Origin: an uncultured bacterium | GTDB lineage: Bacteria; Cyanobacteriota; Vampirovibrionia; Gastranaerophilales; Gastranaerophilaceae | Assembly (NCBI GenBank): GCA_948742005.1 | Contig: CAPYQR010000038.1 | Location: 1-8,152, forward strand | Length of the DNA stretch: 8,152 bases | Direction: 5' to 3' | In this document: in pieces, positions 5,650 to 8,152 of the stretch | Numbering within the stretch: the first letter of the stretch is position 1 | Layout: every line of letters begins with the position of its first letter | Notes under the pieces: model-generated | What the model saw: the letters and a program-made list of their open reading frames with translations, nothing else | Told to the model about the DNA's origin: nothing | Database searches by the model: none | Made by a program: the position numbers and the translations under genes

Positions 5650-6966
5650 ATGAAAGAAAGAATAGCTTTATTAATTATAATTTCGTTTCTTATTGCTTTT
5701 TTAATAATTTTCCAAAATTATTTCAACACAATCTGGGCGATTATCCTTTTAATCGGTTTTATGTTTCTTTATTCTTTTTATATGTATTGCGCAATGAAAT
5801 ACAGAAAAAGAAAGCTTAAAAAAAACCCGCCTGTTGTAAATGTTGATTTTCATCCGTTTGTAAGTATTATGATTCCTGCGCACAACGAAGCGGATGTTAT
5901 TGAAAAAACGGTTGAAAATATTTCAAAACTTGATTATAAAGATTTTGAAATAATTTTAATTGATGACAGAAGCACGGATAATACTGCTTCAATTATGAAA
6001 AAAATTGAAAAAGAAAACAATAAAGTCAAAGTTTTAATCAGGGAAAAATCAGCAACTCCGGGCAAGTCCGCCGTTTTAAACGATGCTTTGAAAATCGCTC
6101 AGGGAGATGCGATACTTGTTTTTGATGCGGATGCAAAAGTCGAAAAAGACTTTTTATTAAAAATGATTCCGCCTTTAGAACCTGCTGATGTTGGTGCTGT
6201 ACAAGCGCAAAAAGTAATAATTAATGCTAAGCAGAATTTTTTAACCGAATGTCAATACAGCGAATATATTTTAGATACCCACTTGCAGGCGGGACGTGAC
6301 GCTGTGCGCGGAGCGGTTGAATTAAGAGGAAATGGAGAGCTTATTAAAAGACAGGCTCTTGAAAGCATAAAAGGCTGGAACGAAGAAACAATCGTAGATG
6401 ACCTTGATATGTCGACAAGATTGCATGTAAAAGGCTGGGATATCAGATTTATTTCGGAAGCAAAAGTATACGAAGAGGGCGTTGTGACTTTTGGCGCTTT
6501 GATTCGTCAAAGAAGAAGATGGGTTGAAGGGTCGATTAGAAGATATTTGGAATATATCGGCGATGTTTTTACTTCGTCTGATATGTCTTTAAGGGTCGGT
6601 TTTGATTTAATTGCTTATATTACAGAATTCCTGCTTCCTTTTTGGCTCATTGCTGAAATTGTTATACAGGGATTTCATTTTGTAAAAGGGCATGAAAATT
6701 GTATCCTGTCATCAATTATTATAGTTGCCGCAACGGGAATTTTCTTTGCTTGCGGATTTGTTTACAGTCTGCGTAAATATGCAGGATATGATCTTTTAAA
6801 AGCTTTGCGGCAGGCAATTTTAACATCTGTTTATTTTATTACAATCTGGTTTCCGATTGCTATGTTTATTATTTTTAAAATTATTTTTACAAAAAAAACA
6901 ATGGATTGGGGCAAAACACAGCATGGCGTTTCAAATGTCGCGCTTGAGGAATTAACAAATGGATAA
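5650..6966 (+). CDS. Membrane GT2 glycosyltransferase (processive polysaccharide synthase-like)
   Basis: The 438-aa protein has two N-terminal membrane segments (about 5-22 and 28-46), a cytoplasmic GT-A domain (about 69-300), and about three C-terminal membrane segments (317-340, 352-372, 388-412). Catalytic landmarks are present: SIMIPAHNE (72-80), the UDP-binding DDRSTD (105-110), the metal-binding DAD (159-161), VDD (249-251) in place of the usual TED with the catalytic-base Asp kept, and QRRRW (287-291), the acceptor-end Q-x-x-R-W motif. This set is typical of BcsA/PgaC/hyaluronan-synthase-like enzymes that polymerise and export a beta-linked glycan. The sugar cannot be told from sequence, and an envelope lipid or single-transfer role remains possible. 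AAAGG lies 9 nt before the ATG; upstream frames close quickly, so this start is preferred. The 3' end overlaps murC by 8 nt and carries its ribosome binding site. Confidence 0.9.
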   Translation: MKERIALLIIISFLIAFLIIFQNYFNTIWAIILLIGFMFLYSFYMYCAMKYRKRKLKKNPPVVNVDFHPFVSIMIPAHNEADVIEKTVENISKLDYKDFEIILIDDRSTDNTASIMKKIEKENNKVKVLIREKSATPGKSAVLNDALKIAQGDAILVFDADAKVEKDFLLKMIPPLEPADVGAVQAQKVIINAKQNFLTECQYSEYILDTHLQAGRDAVRGAVELRGNGELIKRQALESIKGWNEETIVDDLDMSTRLHVKGWDIRFISEAKVYEEGVVTFGALIRQRRRWVEGSIRRYLEYIGDVFTSSDMSLRVGFDLIAYITEFLLPFWLIAEIVIQGFHFVKGHENCILSSIIIVAATGIFFACGFVYSLRKYAGYDLLKALRQAILTSVYFITIWFPIAMFIIFKIIFTKKTMDWGKTQHGVSNVALEELTNG

Positions 6967-8152
6967 TATGGAAAATAAAGCTGATTTTTATTTTATTGCA
7001 ATTGGCGGAGTAGGACAAAGTGCTCTTGCAAAAATTTTACTGCAATTGGGTTATTGTGTTTGCGGTTCTGATATTAAAGAAAGCAAGTATACGAATTTTT
7101 TAAAAGAATCGGGCGCAAAGGTTTTTATAGGACATGATGAAAAAAATCTTAAAACGGTTGTTAAGATAGATAAAGATAATTGTAAAAATACAAAAGTCGT
7201 AATATCATCAGCAATAAAAGAGAACAACCCCGAGCTTTTAAAGGCAAAGGAATTAAACCTTGAAATAATCCATAGAAGCGACTGTTTGAAAATCATTTCA
7301 GAACTTTTTGAAAAATTCACAGGTTTTGCAGGTACTCATGGAAAAACTACAACATCAGGATTGTTTAGTTTTATTTTAGAAAAATTAAATCAAAATCCCT
7401 CTTATGCTGTTGGTGGAATTATCCCGAAAATCAATAAAAACGCCTATGCCTCAAAAGCTTCAAAACATTTTATTGCAGAATTGGATGAATCTGACGGAAC
7501 AATTCAAAAATATTCTCCTGATTATTTTGTAATAAATAATTTAGAAGCTGATCATCTTGATTTTTATAAAAACGGACTTTGCGATATTATTCCCGTATTT
7601 GAAAAAGTTTGTGAAAACATGCTTCAAAAACAAAATTCAAAAGTTTTTGTAAATATTGATAATCAAGGAATTAATGAATTTTTAAAACAGACAAAATTTA
7701 AAAATATTATAACTTACAGTATTGAAACAACTGCTGATTATCAGGCAAAAAATATTAAACTCGAAGATTTAAGCTCTTCTTTTGAGGTTTATCATAAAAA
7801 TAATTTTTTAGGAAAAGCAAATCTTATAATCCCCGGAGTTTATAATATTTATAATGCTTTAGCGGTCATAAGCGTTCTGGGTGAAATCGGGTTTCAATTT
7901 GATGATTATTCTAAATATCTAAGTGAATTTTCAGGCATGGGCAGAAGATTTCAGATTGTTTGTGATGTTAATGATATTAAAATTATTGATGATTACGCAC
8001 ATCATCCATCAGAAATCAAATCAACCTTGAGTGCTGTTAAGGATTTAAAAAGAAGAAAAGTCGCAATTTTTCAGCCGCACAGATATACAAGACTAAAGGG
8101 TTTGTGGGATGAATTTTTAAAGAGTTTTGATTTTGTTGATAAATTATTTGTC
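6959..8152 (+). CDS. murC: UDP-N-acetylmuramate--L-alanine ligase, first 398 residues (3' end cut by window)
   Basis: MurC adds L-Ala to UDP-MurNAc with ATP, the first step of the peptidoglycan stem peptide, in the cytoplasm. The frame is open from 6959 to the window edge without a stop. Landmarks: the N-terminal nucleotide-binding IGGVGQSALAKIL (residues 15-27), the ATP loop GTHGKTTTSG (125-134), ELDESDGT (174-181), NLEADHLDFY (194-203), the Mur-ligase C-domain start GMGRRF (326-331), DDYAHHPSE (344-352) and FQPHRYTRL (371-379). The last two favour MurC over Mpl, and the other Mur ligases (MurD, E, F) lack this set. About 60 residues are missing relative to the usual 450-470. The ATG at 6959 is chosen because GAGGA (6946-6950) stands 8 nt before it; an alternative ATG at 6968 has no better site. 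The 8-nt overlap with the glycosyltransferase implies translational coupling. Confidence 0.95.
   Translation, partial: MDNMENKADFYFIAIGGVGQSALAKILLQLGYCVCGSDIKESKYTNFLKESGAKVFIGHDEKNLKTVVKIDKDNCKNTKVVISSAIKENNPELLKAKELNLEIIHRSDCLKIISELFEKFTGFAGTHGKTTTSGLFSFILEKLNQNPSYAVGGIIPKINKNAYASKASKHFIAELDESDGTIQKYSPDYFVINNLEADHLDFYKNGLCDIIPVFEKVCENMLQKQNSKVFVNIDNQGINEFLKQTKFKNIITYSIETTADYQAKNIKLEDLSSSFEVYHKNNFLGKANLIIPGVYNIYNALAVISVLGEIGFQFDDYSKYLSEFSGMGRRFQIVCDVNDIKIIDDYAHHPSEIKSTLSAVKDLKRRKVAIFQPHRYTRLKGLWDEFLKSFDFVDKLFV

Noticed and set aside
6322..7320. Minus-strand frames at 6322-6510 and 7051-7320
   Set aside because: They lie opposite the GT2 catalytic region and the MurC N-terminus, both secure by motif. 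No independent signals were seen.
1..8152. CRISPR array, prophage, toxin-antitoxin or defence island
   Set aside because: No spaced direct repeats, integrase, transposase, nuclease-defence or toxin-antitoxin motifs were recognised. Every recognisable gene is of chromosomal housekeeping or metabolic type.

Overview
This is an AT-rich bacterial chromosomal segment with compact gene spacing and no sign of phage, transposon or CRISPR content. The core genes are RNase Y, adenine phosphoribosyltransferase and MurC. They point to a peptidoglycan-making bacterium that uses the RNase Y decay pathway found in Firmicutes, Cyanobacteria-related and several other lineages. The strong AT bias, together with long lysine/asparagine-rich proteins of unrecognised family, suggests an uncultured gut-type lineage, perhaps Gastranaerophilales (Vampirovibrionia, 'Melainabacteria'). 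That placement is an impression and was not tested.

Layout from left to right: (1) Minus strand 1-1135, the N-terminal 378 residues of RNase Y, running off the window and apparently starting at a non-standard AUU codon. (2) A 235-nt divergent gap with promoter-like sequences. (3) Plus strand, an 83-aa orphan protein whose stop codon overlaps that of a convergent 446-aa orphan membrane-type protein. (4) Upstream of the 446-aa gene, a 31-aa small ORF with a strong Shine-Dalgarno, ending 1 nt before the 446-aa start. (5) Minus strand, a 28-aa small ORF with its own promoter-like -35/-10, Shine-Dalgarno and downstream intrinsic terminator. (6) Minus strand, an iron-dependent alcohol dehydrogenase followed after 35 nt by a 95-aa secreted/membrane protein. 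(7) Plus strand, apt with a strong terminator. (8) Plus strand, a membrane GT2 glycosyltransferase overlapping murC by 8 nt; murC runs off the right edge.

The housekeeping genes cover mRNA decay (rny), purine salvage (apt) and cell-envelope synthesis (GT2-murC). The GT2/murC overlap suggests that a surface glycan and peptidoglycan precursor synthesis are co-expressed. The least explained part is 1371-3355, which holds two orphan proteins and two small ORFs with good translation signals that standard length cut-offs would miss. I see no clearly new multi-gene system. The best leads are the AUU start of RNase Y, the coupled 31-aa ORF and the self-contained 28-aa minigene.
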